Part shown: piece by piece, positions 55,201-63,257 of the stretch
How positions within the stretch are numbered: the stretch's first letter is position 1
Layout of the letters: each line of letters begins with the position of its first letter
Origin: Granulosicoccus antarcticus IMCC3135
Lineage (GTDB): Bacteria; Pseudomonadota; Gammaproteobacteria; Granulosicoccales; Granulosicoccaceae
NCBI RefSeq assembly: GCF_002215215.1
Contig: NZ_CP018632.1
Span: 3,716,501 to 3,780,500 of the forward strand
Length of the DNA: 64,000 nt
Reading direction: 5' to 3'
Program-made: the position numbers and the translations under genes
The notes under the pieces: generated by a model
Database searches by the model: none
The model's input: only the letters and a program-made list of their open reading frames with translations
What the model was told of the DNA's origin: nothing

Positions 55201-55509
55201 CAGATCAGTATCATCATCGAAAATGACATACACAAACGAATCACCGAAGAACGAGTAGCCCCGCACATTCACCGCCCCGGGAACCGACAGCATTGCAGTG
55301 GTCAGGGGGTAGGTCACCTGATCTTCGACCACTTGCGGAGCCTGTCCCGGAAAGCTGGTCTTGATGATGACCTGAACGTCAGACAGGTCGGGCAGGGCAT
55401 CAATCGGTGTCTGTTTTACCGACCACAAGCCCCAGGCTACTAGCATCAGGGTCATCAGTAGAACAAAAATCCGATTGCGAATCGAGTAATTGATGATTGA
55501 TTCAATCAT
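52288..55509 (-). CDS. cusA: Copper/silver efflux RND pump CusA
   Basis: A 1073-residue heavy-metal-type RND permease with twelve predicted helices and two large periplasmic loops. The opening MIESIINYSIRNRIFVLLM and IDALPDLSDVQVIIKTSFPG are typical of CusA. The GGIAIAIGAMVDGAIVMIEN helix carries the Asp of the proton relay, and a methionine-bearing periplasmic cleft is expected. It exports Cu(I)/Ag(I) through CusC using the adaptor CusB. Its start overlaps the cusB stop by four bases. Confidence 0.95.
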   Translation of the reverse strand: MIESIINYSIRNRIFVLLMTLMLVAWGLWSVKQTPIDALPDLSDVQVIIKTSFPGQAPQVVEDQVTYPLTTAMLSVPGAVNVRGYSFFGDSFVYVIFDDDTDLYWARSRVLEYLSQVTPNLPDTARPQLGPDATGVGWAYMYALVDRTGQHDLSELRSLQDWFLKYELQSVSGVSEVATIGGMVKQYQVTVDPDKLRAYNMPLSHVQTAIQRANQEVGASVIEMAEAEYMVRASGYLDGRDALETVPLGQDANGIPLLLRDVATINIGPKIRRGIAELNGEGEVVGGVIVMRFGENARSVIDGVKSRLEVLKAGLPDGVELVTVYDRSELIDSAVENLYMKLIEEFFVVALVCAVFLFHVRSALVAVFSLPVGILIAYIIMHQQGINANIMSLGGIAIAIGAMVDGAIVMIENMHKHMEETPLTDDNRWQVVARAASEVGPALFFSLMIITMSFLPVFTLEAQEGRMFSPLAFTKTYAMAASALLAITLVPILMGYFVRGKVRHESANPINRLLMALYLPVLRTVLRIPVIVLIVALAITSIGLLPARNIGSEFIPPLDEGDLMYMPTTYPGISIGKAREILQQTDKLISTVPEVKTVFGKMGRAESATDPAPLTMIETVVQFHPKSQWRPGVTSESLRAELDSLVQIPGLTNAWVMPIKTRIDMLATGIKTPVGIKIAGPDLKVIESIGRDLETILEKVPGTASVYSERVAGGRYIKIDIDREKSARYGLNIADVQQIIATAVGGMQVTQTVEGLERYPVNMRYPQSFRDSPEQLEMLPLVTPGGHRISLANVASVRIEEGPPGIKSENARLNGWTLVDIAGVDLGSYVKTAQAAVADNLKLPGGYSVQWSGQYEYMLRAQERLSYVIPLTLVIIVLLLYLNFRSFTEVLIILATLPVAALGGVWLMMALGYNFSIAVGVGFIALAGVAVEIGIIMLVYLNQAYVRLVSETQAQARRPTVDELKSAVLKGAGRRVRPVIMTVATIVAGLVPIMIGTGTGSEVMQRIAAPMVGGMLSATVLALLVIPAVYFLWKRREIKRLPLTHIDVVLDSAPPGNTLGLPLLTKPQPTETP

Positions 55510-57053
55510 TGGAAGGCCTCGCCCGTGTCAGCGGCTTCGATGGCGTTGATCTGGTAGTCGCCGGCGTCGGTCTCGAACACGCGAAAGCGTATGGAGTCGC
55601 CATCCTTCAGCGGCTCTATATCCACCGCGTCGTCGAGTGAAAACTTCATCGACATGGCTGGCCATTCCCATTCGGGAATGGGTTCATGCGAGATTGATGC
55701 GATACCTTCTTTTTCATTGATCGCCTCAAGCACGCCGATCGCCCAGACCGCCTCGGAGGTTTTTTCCGGCCCAGACCGGTTGCCCGACAGCGACTCGTCA
55801 AGCTCGCTCATGCGCATGAAGTCGGAAGCGATGCTCGATTCCGAATCGATCAGAAATTGGGCGGAGATAACCACCTCGTCACCCTCTTCAAGTCCTTCCA
55901 GAATCTGTACCTGCCCACGCGAGCGTCGGCCTATGGTCACGGCCACGGACTTGAAGTGACCTTCGCCGGTAGCCAGTACCACCCGTTCCATGGTTCCGGT
56001 CCGAATGAGCGCCTCACGCGCAACGAGCAGAGCCGGTTCAGGGGCATCGGCGGCGATGCTCAGACGTGTGAACATATTCGGCAGCAAGGCACCATCCGGG
56101 TTCTCGAGTACGATGCGCAGCTTGGCGGTGCGCGTGACGCTGTTCAGCACAGGGTAGATATAATCAACCTGACCTTGCCAGCGTCGACCAGGAACAGCAT
56201 CGGTCTGAATCTCTACCGCCGCCCCCACACGAAGCTTGGCCAGCTGGCTTTCGAAAACCTCGCCTTCAATCCAGACAGGATCCATCGAGGCGATGCGCAG
56301 CAACCTTTGTCCAGGGGTCACGTAGGCGCCCTGACCGACCGACAATGAATCAACAACTCCTGCCTGCGGTGCGTAGACGCGGATCTGCTGGATAACCGTG
56401 CGGTTCTGGCGAATGCGATCGATCGTGCCGCTGCTGACACCCAGATTCGCAAGCTTGTCTTGCGAGGCATCGATCAGCACGGTATCGCCGGAATCCAGAG
56501 CAATCAGATATTCCTCCTGTGCCGAGATCAGCTCCGGAGAATAGATGTCGTACAGCCGGCCAAACTTTTCAATCGGATCGCCGTCACTTCTGACGTGCAG
56601 GCGGCGCAACCACCCGGCAACCCGCGCATGAACCTCCTGGAGCTGGCGCTCATCGAACCCGACATAACCGACCGTCTCGATGGCATCGGCCAGAATGGCA
56701 TGCTCGACTTTGGCGGTGCGCACGCCCAGATTATTGATCACCGCAGGAGATATCTCTACCGTACCGGCCGGTAGCGCTTCACCAGACTGCTTGAAGACAG
56801 GTACCAGATCCATCCCCATCGGCGATTTGCCGGGCTGATCTCGCCGATAGTTTGGATCCATGGGAGCGACCCAGTACAGTGGCTCGTTACTATCAGACTC
56901 TTCACCCGAGGCCTCGGTAGCCGAGGCCGGGCTGGACAGCTTGGTCAGAATTTGCGATGAGAATTCAGGCCCCCAGGACATACCCAGGCCAATGCTCAGC
57001 CCGGCAACAATGACCAGGGCAACGAGGCCGAAAATCCGGAACAGACCTTTCAT
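55506..57053 (-). CDS. cusB: CusB periplasmic adaptor with C-terminal CusF domain
   Basis: A 515-residue membrane-fusion protein with an N-terminal anchor (LFRIFGLVALVIVAGLSIGL). A metal-binding segment follows (YWVAPMDPNYRRDQPGKSPM), then the adaptor barrel and hairpin domains (VEISPAVINNLGVRTAKVEH, RIRQNRTVIQQIRVYAPQAG, PGQRLLRIASMDPVWIEGEV). The last 90 or so residues are a CusF-like copper chaperone domain with HEPIPEWEWPAMSMKFSLDD, having the Trp and Met residues that coordinate Cu(I). Usually CusF is separate; here it is fused. It overlaps cusA and cusC genes by four bases. Confidence 0.94.
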   Translation of the reverse strand: MKGLFRIFGLVALVIVAGLSIGLGMSWGPEFSSQILTKLSSPASATEASGEESDSNEPLYWVAPMDPNYRRDQPGKSPMGMDLVPVFKQSGEALPAGTVEISPAVINNLGVRTAKVEHAILADAIETVGYVGFDERQLQEVHARVAGWLRRLHVRSDGDPIEKFGRLYDIYSPELISAQEEYLIALDSGDTVLIDASQDKLANLGVSSGTIDRIRQNRTVIQQIRVYAPQAGVVDSLSVGQGAYVTPGQRLLRIASMDPVWIEGEVFESQLAKLRVGAAVEIQTDAVPGRRWQGQVDYIYPVLNSVTRTAKLRIVLENPDGALLPNMFTRLSIAADAPEPALLVAREALIRTGTMERVVLATGEGHFKSVAVTIGRRSRGQVQILEGLEEGDEVVISAQFLIDSESSIASDFMRMSELDESLSGNRSGPEKTSEAVWAIGVLEAINEKEGIASISHEPIPEWEWPAMSMKFSLDDAVDIEPLKDGDSIRFRVFETDAGDYQINAIEAADTGEAFQ

Positions 57054-58402
57054 GAACGCTCTCCAGAAGCAGGTGTAGCGCTTGAGACATACTCGATCGC
57101 TGACTTTGTTTTCATGAGTTCGGCATCGAGTGCCAGGGTCTCAAGCTCGGCATTCAGCCTATCGATCAGTACCAATTGCACTTCAACAAAGCCCGCCTCG
57201 CCACTGGCAAAGGCGCGGCGCGTGGCCTCGGCTTGCTGATGGTACTCAGGCAGGAGCTCATCGCGTAACAGGGTTTGCCTGGCTTCCAGACGGATCGCCT
57301 GTGCCTGCAGCTGGCGATAATCGCGAGACAGTCGATCACGTATGAGTTCGGCCTTTTTGTCTGCCTGATCCACCTTGGCGGTGGCGGCTGACCGGCGTGC
57401 TGTATTGGCACCACCGCGCAACGAGGCAAGATCCATGGTGAAACCCAAGGAGAGAAAATCAGCGCGCTCAACATCGTTCGAGGGATCCTCACGATAACCG
57501 TAGCTCACACTGAGCCCCCGGCTGCCTTTGCCCAGCTCGGTGGCCAGGCGCTGTTCCGCCTCAGCAGCCTTACGTTCAGCGTCAGCCAGCACGAAGGAGG
57601 GATGGGTCGAGGGGTCGAATGTTACCGATGAGCTCATCGGGTCTGAGTTGTATTGCGTGAAGTCAAGTCGCTCAATCTCAGCCGCGCTCAGCCATTCGCC
57701 GAACAGTTCACGGCTGTTGTCGACGAGCATCGAAAATCGCTCGATACGTTCATCGACTCGGGTCAATGCCGCCCGGGCGCTAAGCACCTCCCGTTGGCGT
57801 GCCTGACGAAGGCCGGCCCCGTAGTTGGCGCGCGTGATATCCAATGCCTGCTCGAACACGGTACGATTCGATTGCAAGGCTGCCACGGAGGCCTGTGCCA
57901 TCCATCCTTCTGACCAGGCGGTCTGCAACTGCTGGCGCAACAGGGCCCTGCGCAGTTCGCTCTGGATTACGGCGGCTTGGGCAAGATGCTGCTGAGCGGT
58001 CGATTGCCAGTGGCGCGAATCGCCTGGCGGAAACATCTGGCTCAGGCTTATCTGCAGTTGCGTCATGGGCTCCTGATCGATCGCGAAGGTATCCAGGGGA
58101 AAGTTCGCGGCCGACAATTTAAGCGTAGGCGGTGGCAGCGCGGCCGATACCCGTGCCGTGTCACGCAGCATCGATTCACGATCCATGCTTTGACCAATTT
58201 CCAGATCTCTCTCGACGACGAGCTTGATCACATTGTCGAGCGACAGGGTATCAGCGTGCACAGCAGGCAGGGGTAAGCATACGGCTACGATCAGTGTTCG
58301 AGCCAGATGGCGATACAACAAAGGAACAAGAAATGCGTTTTTCGTAAGCACAGGCAGTAATAATCTCAATGAATGGAGGATGAAAGGCGAGCGACTGATC
58401 AA
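57050..58402 (-). CDS. cusC: CusC-type outer-membrane efflux protein (TolC family)
   Basis: A 450-residue outer-membrane channel of the RND system. After a signal peptide ending near PLPAVHADT, the mature protein is alpha-helical with the TolC repeats (LDNVIKLVVERDLEIGQSMD, RAALTRVDERIERFSMLVDN, ASGEAGFVEVQLVLIDRLNA). The start is uncertain: TTG at 58402 has AAGGGA upstream, while a GTG at 58351 gives a shorter leader. It is the first gene of the cusCBA operon. Confidence 0.9.
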   Translation of the reverse strand: MISRSPFILHSLRLLLPVLTKNAFLVPLLYRHLARTLIVAVCLPLPAVHADTLSLDNVIKLVVERDLEIGQSMDRESMLRDTARVSAALPPPTLKLSAANFPLDTFAIDQEPMTQLQISLSQMFPPGDSRHWQSTAQQHLAQAAVIQSELRRALLRQQLQTAWSEGWMAQASVAALQSNRTVFEQALDITRANYGAGLRQARQREVLSARAALTRVDERIERFSMLVDNSRELFGEWLSAAEIERLDFTQYNSDPMSSSVTFDPSTHPSFVLADAERKAAEAEQRLATELGKGSRGLSVSYGYREDPSNDVERADFLSLGFTMDLASLRGGANTARRSAATAKVDQADKKAELIRDRLSRDYRQLQAQAIRLEARQTLLRDELLPEYHQQAEATRRAFASGEAGFVEVQLVLIDRLNAELETLALDAELMKTKSAIEYVSSATPASGERS

Positions 58403-58429
58403 TGTTGTGATCCCTTGCTGTGTGAGATC

Positions 58430-58564
58430 TCATGCATTTCTGATAACGAATGCCAGGCGGTCAGGCGTTGCCATCAATAAAGCAGTCGCACCGGATCCCA
58501 CGAGAAATCCACGACGTGACATAAGCGCTCGTTGAGGTAGAGAGCTAAAGGGCTGACAGGACAT
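58430..58564 (-). pseudogene. Multicopper oxidase remnant (Tat signal only)
   Basis: A 44-codon frame MSCQPFSSLPQRALMSRRGF then LVGSGATALLMATPD reproduces the first 35 or so residues of the multicopper oxidase at 61661-63115 (RALMSRREFLVGSGATALL) and then diverges into a stop. The flanking DNA 58480-58660 also matches 63040-63225. It is the 5' stump of a duplicated oxidase gene cut off before cusC. Confidence 0.88.
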
Positions 58565-58708
58565 ATCGATCTGGTCAGGGTCAAATCAGGGGAAGACCAT
58601 CCGCGCACAGGTAGTCGATCAGCGATCCACGAGAAGCGGAGTCGGCAGATCAACAATCAAGCGAAGGGAGGAGGTGCGAGGTGCGCGAGTTACGCGACAG
58701 CAAGCACG

Positions 58709-59134
58709 TCAGACGATAGGAGGGCGGAACAACAAGGTAACCACGGGGGAGACGAATCCCTTGTTATCAACGACTGAGGCGATGTTGGCACCGCTCGACA
58801 AATCTCGGAACAAGGGGCTCTCCAACACCGCCACCTGAGGCGCAGGGCAACTTGAGACACAAGGCAGTGAGCAATCCTGAGAGTCACTACAGTCGACTTC
58901 AAGACAACAATCACCGGATTCTGAGCCATGTTTCTCAAAACCGACCGTGAGAAGATCCGAACCCACGCTGCTGACTTGCGCAGCCGGCAGGGAGAACTGA
59001 CTCACCGGTGATTGCAGTAACAGGGAGCTGGCAACGATCCAGAAGCCCAACAATGCCACACACAGGCGCACGGCATTCGTCCGGAGACCCGAAGGTTCCG
59101 GCGAGCGGTACGACTGAGGAGGGTTCATTGTCAT
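58709..59134 (-). CDS. Cysteine-rich exported protein, copy 1
   Basis: A 141-residue protein with one hydrophobic N-terminal segment (RLCVALLGFWIVASSLLLQS) that can be a signal or anchor. The middle holds a cysteine cluster: SGDCCLEVDCSDSQDCSLPC and VSSCPAPQVAVLE, seven cysteines in about 25 residues, likely metal-binding or disulfide-rich. The C-terminus ends LLFRPPIV. It is about 75 percent identical by eye to the gene at 63258. It lies upstream of the truncated oxidase and cusC, so it may be co-transcribed with the cus operon. I do not recognise a family. Confidence 0.75.
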   Translation of the reverse strand: MTMNPPQSYRSPEPSGLRTNAVRLCVALLGFWIVASSLLLQSPVSQFSLPAAQVSSVGSDLLTVGFEKHGSESGDCCLEVDCSDSQDCSLPCVSSCPAPQVAVLESPLFRDLSSGANIASVVDNKGFVSPVVTLLFRPPIV

Positions 59135-59208
59135 GCGTTGAATTTTAATCGTTTTAGTGAGCTGTCACACTCACGCTGTTTGTTGCCGGGTGGGTCAGTA
59201 GTCACGCT

Positions 59209-59259
59209 TGGTCATATGACCTGCCATGTACTGGCAAAGTTCCCGACAGCTTGATTATA
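59209..59259 (-). promoter_or_regulatory. Conserved upstream region of Cys-rich gene copy 1
   Basis: TATAAT (59259-59254 on the minus strand), the block AAAGTTCCCGA (59236-59246 on the plus strand) and the dyad GGTCATATGACC (about 59213-59224) are all kept in the second copy upstream of 63683 (TATGAT, AAAGTTCCCGA, GGTTATGTGACC), more strongly than neighbouring non-coding sequence. They mark a shared promoter; the regulator is unknown. Confidence 0.5.
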
Positions 59260-59390
59260 CGCTCTCTCCAACCGATTGAGATTAGATTGAACATGAGTTG
59301 TAGTATTTTGATGCAAATGAATCAGCTATCCGGTTCGACTGTAATAATGTTATCTCAGTCGTGTTCGTTAAAAACAAGGCCGACACGTTG

Positions 59391-59516
59391 TTACTTATTC
59401 GGCTGTCGGGTCATGCGCAGATAGGGCTTGAGTTCGTTCCAACCGGCTGGAAAAATTTTTTCAGCTTCTTCGTTGGATAATGCTGGCGATACGATGACGT
59501 CGTCGTTGTCTACCAG
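59391..59516 (-). pseudogene. Peroxiredoxin C-terminal fragment
   Basis: A minus-strand 41-codon tail reads DDVIVSPALSNEEAEKIFPA then GWNELKPYLRMTRQPNK, matching the C-terminal end of 1-Cys peroxiredoxins (PSxSxEEAKKxFP..PYLRxTPQP). It has no start and abuts the CueR-type promoter repeat, so it was fused there by the same rearrangement. Confidence 0.6.
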
Positions 59517-59536
59517 TCATTGCAGACTCCGGTTGT

Positions 59537-59567
59537 ATCATGGGTATTCCAGTGGCTGGAACGTCAA
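59537..59567 (-). promoter_or_regulatory. Second MerR/CueR-type promoter copy
   Basis: TTGACG (59567-59562), a 19-base spacer holding TTCCAG-TGG-CTGGAA and CATGAT (59542-59537). It is the paralogue of the copA promoter at 51881. Here it faces only the peroxiredoxin fragment and, 400 bases on, the Cys-rich gene, so it may now drive the latter and cusCBA. Confidence 0.75.
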
Positions 59568-59631
59568 GGCTTGATCAGATATTTCGAGATAATTTGTAAA
59601 AATGAATATTGAGCCTTCCCTCATTCAGAGA

Positions 59632-60024
59632 TCAATGGCACTTGGTCGGGTAGTTGTGCGTAGAAAGAGCCGTAATCAGAAACGGCACGCCCAGTCCGGC
59701 TGAATAGATCGATAACAACCAGATAATGGCCCCACCGACCAGACTGAGCTCATTGCGCCAGCTCAACAGCACACGCCCCAGTACACCAACTCCGGCACCG
59801 AGTACGACGAAGCTGTCGAAAAGCCCAGCACAAAAACACAGGCTCAGACCCCCCGCACGCAGCCGGGCCCTGAATTCGGCCTGCTGTTCGGGTGCCTGAT
59901 CCGTCTGGCCAGCGATAAACGAGACGTAGCCTGGAACCAGCGGCAGCACGCAGGGGGAAAGAAAGGAGATGGCACCCGCCAGAAAGGCGGCGACGATGCC
60001 AATACCAGCAATCTCGGTCGACAC
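59632..60024 (-). pseudogene. ccdA: CcdA cytochrome c biogenesis protein, internally deleted
   Basis: The 130-codon frame begins GTG and reads GIGIVAAFLAGAISFLSPCV then LPLVPGYVSFIAGQ, the first half of CcdA with its SPC cysteine. After LVGGAIIW it jumps in frame to LLSIYSAGLGVPFLITALST, the last conserved block, losing about 70 residues that include the second redox cysteine (TPCIGP region). The C-terminal helix is also lost. It is unlikely to transfer electrons. Confidence 0.88.
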
Positions 60025-60025
60025 G

Positions 60026-60544
60026 CTACTTTGCGCGTGGCTGTCGAAATGGACGCAGCGCCCAGGCGAATGCCAGCCCTGGAATCACGATCCACTGCAA
60101 CAAGGGAGACAGCCCGGCATCAATCACCGGCACGATGGGCATCAGCTCCGAATAGGCCCACGCCTCACGCACGACAATATTAAGCCACTCGCTGAACACG
60201 GTATAGCCGACGCCAATCACCATCGTGAACCCAACCACACGATAGACGGCAGAACGCGTCAGTGGCCATCCTGCGCCAAACATCAGCAACGACAACATCA
60301 GGGCGCTCATGGCGATCAGGACATCACCGCCGGTGCAATGGACGGCGGCAAACACGATCTCCCCTGTAGTACCGGTATTCCAGAGGGTGTACAGCGGCAT
60401 GTGCGCAAACTCCCAGACCAGATTACCTCCTGCGATGACTGAAAAATAGCGTCGTAACGTCGACACGAATGACGCACCCATTGGCACGGTATCGATGGGA
60501 GTACGGTGCGAGGAGAGGGTCGCAATATCCTGTGGTTGATTCAC
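60026..60544 (-). CDS. Copper-island integral membrane protein, unknown
   Basis: A 172-residue protein with about five hydrophobic segments (VFAAVHCTGGDVLIAMSALM, LSLLMFGAGWPLTR, YRVVGFTMVIGVGYTVFSEW, LLQWIVIPGLAFAWAL). His and Cys in AAVHCTGGD and the acidic EWLNIVVREAW could bind metal. A GTG at 60544 overlaps the upstream stop (GTGA), which selects this start over the longer frame. Related proteins occur beside multicopper oxidases and CcdA; no function is known. Confidence 0.72.
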   Translation of the reverse strand: MNQPQDIATLSSHRTPIDTVPMGASFVSTLRRYFSVIAGGNLVWEFAHMPLYTLWNTGTTGEIVFAAVHCTGGDVLIAMSALMLSLLMFGAGWPLTRSAVYRVVGFTMVIGVGYTVFSEWLNIVVREAWAYSELMPIVPVIDAGLSPLLQWIVIPGLAFAWALRPFRQPRAK

Positions 60545-60813
60545 GTCTGATTTGTCCCCTTTTTGCTGCAACAGATGCCAACTGTACACATCAGCGCGCA
60601 GGGCGCCAGCGACAGAATGATTGGCGCGGCTCCCATGGCTGTCAGCCAGTCCCAGTTCAACGCCATGCCTGTACCCACGACAACCATGCCCGCGACCAGT
60701 AACAGACTTCGCCCCCGTAGTCTCTCCTTAAGGCGTGAACTGTATGATCGGAAAGCAGGGTGGGGCTGTTCAGACTGAAGTGTCTGAGTTGCACTGATGT
60801 CTGTCTTCATCAT
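60541..60813 (-). CDS. Small membrane protein with C-terminal cysteine cluster
   Basis: A 90-residue protein. GGAG sits five bases before the ATG at 60813. After a polar head come two hydrophobic helices, the second ending LSLAPCALMCTVGICCSKKG with four cysteines near the membrane face, a plausible copper site. A truncated copy of its first 15 or so codons remains in the scar at 52040-52090. It is translationally coupled to the next gene. Confidence 0.68.
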   Translation of the reverse strand: MMKTDISATQTLQSEQPHPAFRSYSSRLKERLRGRSLLLVAGMVVVGTGMALNWDWLTAMGAAPIILSLAPCALMCTVGICCSKKGTNQT

Positions 60814-60858
60814 TGATCTCCAAAAAATTGTACTACGCAAGGCAGCGTTCCCACAGGG

Positions 60859-61041
60859 CTAGTCAGCATCATTGCGGGATCCCGACGTTTTGTTCCGCGT
60901 TTTATTTCCCATGAAGACATACTTCACCAGAGCCGTAATCGCCAGGACCAGCAGAACAATCACCAGGAGCCAGATCAGCCCCATGGCCCACATCATTCCG
61001 CCACTCATCATTTCACCGTTCATCATTCCATCATTCATCAT
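60859..61041 (-). CDS. Met-rich single-pass small membrane protein
   Basis: A 60-residue protein opening MMNDGMMNGEMMSGGMMWAM, followed by one membrane helix (LIWLLVIVLLVLAITALVKY) and a basic tail. The periplasm-facing methionine run is typical of Cu(I)-binding small proteins of copper clusters. AGGA precedes the ATG at 61041 by about nine bases. Its C-terminal coding sequence is also duplicated, frameshifted, at about 52130-52212. Confidence 0.72.
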   Translation of the reverse strand: MMNDGMMNGEMMSGGMMWAMGLIWLLVIVLLVLAITALVKYVFMGNKTRNKTSGSRNDAD

Positions 61042-61158
61042 CAGATATATTCCTGTTATTGGCATTACATGCCATGAGGTTCAAGGTCCCGTCGCAACGC
61101 GACGGAGATTGCATCAAGCTATTCAAGATCGTCACCCACTGTCGCTTGCTGATCATGC

Positions 61159-61605
61159 TTATTGGGTAGAAAAGAGCGTCGAATTGCCATCATCAATGGC
61201 GAATATCTTCCATGGCTCACTCTTGTTGCCGCCCATACCCGGTGAGCCCAGAGGCATGCCAGGCAAGGTAATACCATCGATGTCGGGCCGCTCGGAGAGC
61301 AATTTGTCAATTACGGTGACAGGCACATGACCGCTGACAAAGTATCCGTCGATCAGCGCCAGATGGCAGCCTTGGTACTCGTCGGATAGACCGCGATCGC
61401 GACTTATCGCGGACAGCTCATGCGTGGGTTTGACTGTGACCTCATAATCGTTGGCCCGCAGATAGTCTGCGTAATTTTCACAGCAGCCGCACTGAGGGTT
61501 TTTGTAGATGAGCGCTTCGGTTGCGTGTACCGCGCCGGTCGCCAACGACACGATCATGGTGAGTGGCAGGCTGATAGCTGCAGCGGTTCTTGTGTAGAGT
61601 CTCAT
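61159..61605 (-). CDS. DUF411 domain exported copper protein
   Basis: A 148-residue protein with signal peptide (ending near GAVHA) and the DUF411 core: ALIYKNPQCGCCENYADYLR with the CGCC thioredoxin-like motif, then GCHLALIDGYFVSGHVPVTV and ITLPGMPLGSPGMGG. The family is found in copper and silver resistance loci and is thought to bind metal in the periplasm. It follows the multicopper oxidase on the same strand by 55 bases. Confidence 0.9.
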   Translation of the reverse strand: MRLYTRTAAAISLPLTMIVSLATGAVHATEALIYKNPQCGCCENYADYLRANDYEVTVKPTHELSAISRDRGLSDEYQGCHLALIDGYFVSGHVPVTVIDKLLSERPDIDGITLPGMPLGSPGMGGNKSEPWKIFAIDDGNSTLFSTQ

Positions 61606-61660
61606 GATGTTTCCTGTGGTTTGTGCTTGAGAGATACGAGGTGCCAGACAAAAGATTTCA

Positions 61661-63115
61661 TTAGGTGCTGACTCGAATGATTCCCATCATGCCGGCGGCC
61701 TGATGTTCGAGAATGTGGCAATGGAACATCCAGTCTCCCGGGTTGTCTGCCACCAGTGTGATTTCAACCTGTTCCTCGGGAGCCATGAGCACGGTGTCCT
61801 GCCATTCCTGATGTGGCGTTGGCTTGCCGTTGCGGCTCACCACTCGGAATGAGTGCCCGTGCAGATGGATGGGGTGATGCCAGGCGGTATCGTTGATCAA
61901 TTCGATCAGATAGCTTTGATCACGCTCCAGTGTCAGCAGAGGATCCATTACATGGCCGGATGCCGCGACGCCATTGATGAACCACATTTTTCCTTCACGC
62001 ATCATGGCCATCATGTTATTGCCGTCACCCATCATCATCTGCCCCATCATTCCGCCGTTAAAACGAATCTGATGCCGCGTAATGCCTGCCATGAGGGGTT
62101 CTGGAAGGGTATTGGCTGGTAGTGCAATCGGCGAATCCAGTGCGTTTGATCGAAGCGATTCCGGTCCATAAACCACGTCGATCAGCTCGTACTCCAGCCC
62201 TGAGTAGAAAGTGTCAGTGATGGTGAACCGGGTGTCGGGATCCCCCGTCAGGTCGAGCACCAGATCAACCCGCATTGCAGGGCCGAGCACGACAGTGCGG
62301 TTGGCTGGCTCATGTGGTGTGACAGGTTGACCATCCAGCGCAATGATCTGCGGTTGATGGTCTTGAAAGTTCAAGGCGAAAATCCGCGCGTTGGCTGCAT
62401 TGATCAGGCGCAGTCGGATCCGCTCGCCTTGTCTGACGCGAAAGTTGCCGGGAGCCAGTCCATTTATCGTGACGGTATTGCCGATGCGTCCGTTGTGACT
62501 CATGTCATGTCGATTGGCAAAGTCATCACTGATACGCGCATCGCTCTTGAGCCGCCAGTCGTCGAGTATCCAGGTGACGTCACGATCGACAGTGATCGGC
62601 TCCCTTTCCTCAATGATCAGTGGGCCATAGAGGCCGCGTCCCACCTGCTCGGCGCTGCGTTGATGCGGGTGATACCAATAGGTCCCGGCATCGGGCACAT
62701 CAAACTCGTAGACGAAGTGCTTGTTTGATCCGATAGGAGTCTGTGTGAGATGTGGTACTCCGTCCATGGCATGCGGCACACGCAATCCATGCCAGTGCAC
62801 AGTCGTCTCTTCGTCCAGTGCATTTTCCACGGCGATTCGCACACGATCACCCTGAATGAGGCGAATCTGGGGGCCCGGCACGCTCTGATTGTAGGCCCAC
62901 ACGGGAGTCATCGGGTATTTTCCGGGGGCCAGCTGTGTGCTCGCCTTTCCGGGACGTAGAGAAAAGTGTCGCATCGGCTGCGGTTCAGCAACTGCTGCCT
63001 GAGTCACGAAACCAGGCAGTGTCGTCAATAGGGCCGTTGCGCCGGATCCGACAAGAAATTCGCGACGTGACATGAGCGCCCGCGGGCGCTTTGCTCTGAA
63101 GTGTTGATAGGACAT
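61661..63115 (-). CDS. Multicopper oxidase (Tat-exported)
   Basis: A 484-residue periplasmic multicopper oxidase that detoxifies Cu(I) by oxidation. A twin-arginine signal (MSRREFLVGSGATALL) is present. All four copper motifs are intact: HWHGLRVPH, YHPHQRSAEQVGRGLYG, HPIHLHGHSFRV and HCHILEHQAAGMMG with the axial Met. A Met-rich stretch (GGMMGQMMMGDGNNMMAMMR) recalls the cuprous-oxidase loop of CueO. It is likely co-transcribed with the Cys-rich gene upstream and DUF411 downstream. Confidence 0.95.
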   Translation of the reverse strand: MSYQHFRAKRPRALMSRREFLVGSGATALLTTLPGFVTQAAVAEPQPMRHFSLRPGKASTQLAPGKYPMTPVWAYNQSVPGPQIRLIQGDRVRIAVENALDEETTVHWHGLRVPHAMDGVPHLTQTPIGSNKHFVYEFDVPDAGTYWYHPHQRSAEQVGRGLYGPLIIEEREPITVDRDVTWILDDWRLKSDARISDDFANRHDMSHNGRIGNTVTINGLAPGNFRVRQGERIRLRLINAANARIFALNFQDHQPQIIALDGQPVTPHEPANRTVVLGPAMRVDLVLDLTGDPDTRFTITDTFYSGLEYELIDVVYGPESLRSNALDSPIALPANTLPEPLMAGITRHQIRFNGGMMGQMMMGDGNNMMAMMREGKMWFINGVAASGHVMDPLLTLERDQSYLIELINDTAWHHPIHLHGHSFRVVSRNGKPTPHQEWQDTVLMAPEEQVEITLVADNPGDWMFHCHILEHQAAGMMGIIRVST

Positions 63116-63257
63116 ATCGATCTGGTCATGGTCGAAATACGGGGGAGACCATCCACGCGCCAGTTGTCAATCATGCGATCCACAAGACGTGGAACCGGCT
63201 GATCAGCAATCAAGCGGAGGGACTATGCGATGCGCGAGCCGCGCAACAACAAGGACG

